Source: an uncultured Pelagibacteraceae bacterium (GTDB lineage Bacteria > Pseudomonadota > Alphaproteobacteria > Pelagibacterales > Pelagibacteraceae). From it: DNA of 64,000 nt. The DNA lies in the NCBI GenBank assembly GCA_902623785.1, contig CACNVG010000002.1, positions 25,393-89,392 on the forward strand. The letters run 5' to 3'. Below the pieces are notes generated by a model that ran no database searches, was not told the DNA's origin, and saw only the letters and a list, made by a program, of their open reading frames with translations. Positions 63,634 through 64,000 of the stretch are shown in pieces (the stretch's first letter is position 1; the number at the start of each line of letters is the position of its first letter). Position numbers and translations under genes: made by a program.

Positions 63634-64000
63634 TGAAGTTAAAAATTTTTAAATACAAAAAAGTAAAAAGCACTAACGATATTGCTATTAGAAAAATAAG
63701 GTCAGGTATTAAAAATGGAATAGTTACTAGTGATCTTCAAAGCTCTGGCAGAGGCAGACATGGAAATAAATGGGTTTCCTATAAGGGCAATCTTTTCCTA
63801 ACTATTTTTTTTTCAATTTCAAATAATCTAAATTTAAATAAGTTTAATTATAAAAATTGCCTTATAATAAAAAAAGGTTTTATCAAGATATATAAAACAC
63901 GATCTAAAAATAAAAAAACCAAACGACATTTTGTTTAAACAGTATAAAATTTGTGGAATTTTACAGGAAACAATTTTTTACAAGAATTTAAAATATTTAT
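63633..64000 (+). pseudogene. birA: Biotin-protein ligase (birA), frameshifted at an A7 run and cut by the window end
   Basis: The frame begins TAATG-coupled to nuoN. KSTNDIAI (about 12-19) and SSGRGRHGNKW (37-47) are the biotin- and ATP-binding start of biotin-[acetyl-CoA-carboxylase] ligase. Frame 1 then leaves the family after LIIKK and stops at 63938. If one A is removed from the seven-A run at 63869-63875, the frame reads on as KVLSRYIKHDLKIKKPNDIL then KICGILQET, the expected ligase motifs. So the gene is either broken, mis-sequenced at a homopolymer, or rescued by slippage. The C-terminus lies beyond the window. The enzyme attaches biotin to the acetyl-CoA carboxylase carrier protein. 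Confidence 0.7.

Overview
This window looks like a chromosome segment from a streamlined marine alphaproteobacterium of the SAR11 (Pelagibacterales) type. The DNA is very AT-rich (roughly 30% GC by eye), proteins are rich in Lys, Asn and Ile, and genes are packed with overlaps (ATGA, TAATG) and almost no spacers. The AprM-AprB-AprA set, the rhizobial-style type III glutamine synthetase, TRAP transporters and the gene content fit that group. This is inferred from family knowledge; no rRNA gene is present to prove it. No stretch longer than about 150 bases lacks a gene. The largest gaps are about 29043-29183 (a possible structured RNA) and 34829-34970 (a divergent promoter region). I see no insertion sequence, prophage or CRISPR array.

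Layout. 1-4883: membrane protein fragment, a 27-residue basic protein, cystathionine beta-lyase, an MFS carrier and a chorismate-amidotransferase pair (PabB/PabA). 4998-12348: type III glutamine synthetase, then a surface-sugar block (asparagine synthase, sugar aminotransferase, epimerase, glycosyltransferase, formyltransferase). 12444-13594: PabC-like lyase and HIT protein. 13681-22254: an organosulfonate and sulfite island made of APS reductase (aprMBA), two unknown small genes, a TauE/SafE exporter, a thioredoxin-like protein, sulfolactate sulfo-lyase (suyAB) and sulfoacetaldehyde acetyltransferase (xsc). SuyAB and Xsc both release sulfite. AprBA can oxidise it to APS and TauE/SafE can export it, so the block is a coherent route from C2/C3 sulfonates to carbon plus sulfate or sulfite.

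22256-26782: a carbamoyltransferase cluster with SxtJ, DUF5989 and two SGNH-hydrolase-like proteins. 26840-30193: MsrB, an FAD amine oxidase-like protein, small proteins and a methyltransferase. 30188-34828: a minus-strand operon (GMC oxidoreductase, TerC, SDR, M23 peptidase, hydratase-like enzyme, 46-residue membrane protein). 34971-40302: a TakP-type TRAP transporter, an NCS1 permease and an SDR. 40292-43430: small housekeeping and unknown genes. 43514-49477: tRNA-Leu and the protein quality-control block tig-clpP-clpX-lon. 49528-49694: tRNA-Val and tRNA-Asp. 49795-63633: a complete 14-gene nuoA-N operon for respiratory Complex I. The window ends in a birA reading frame that is broken at an A7 run.

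Several genes are too short for routine gene callers but are supported by start/stop coupling, ribosome-binding sites or family matches: 589-672, 17233-17388, 22647-22796, 28279-28389, 30188-30328, 40292-40423 and 43018-43188.
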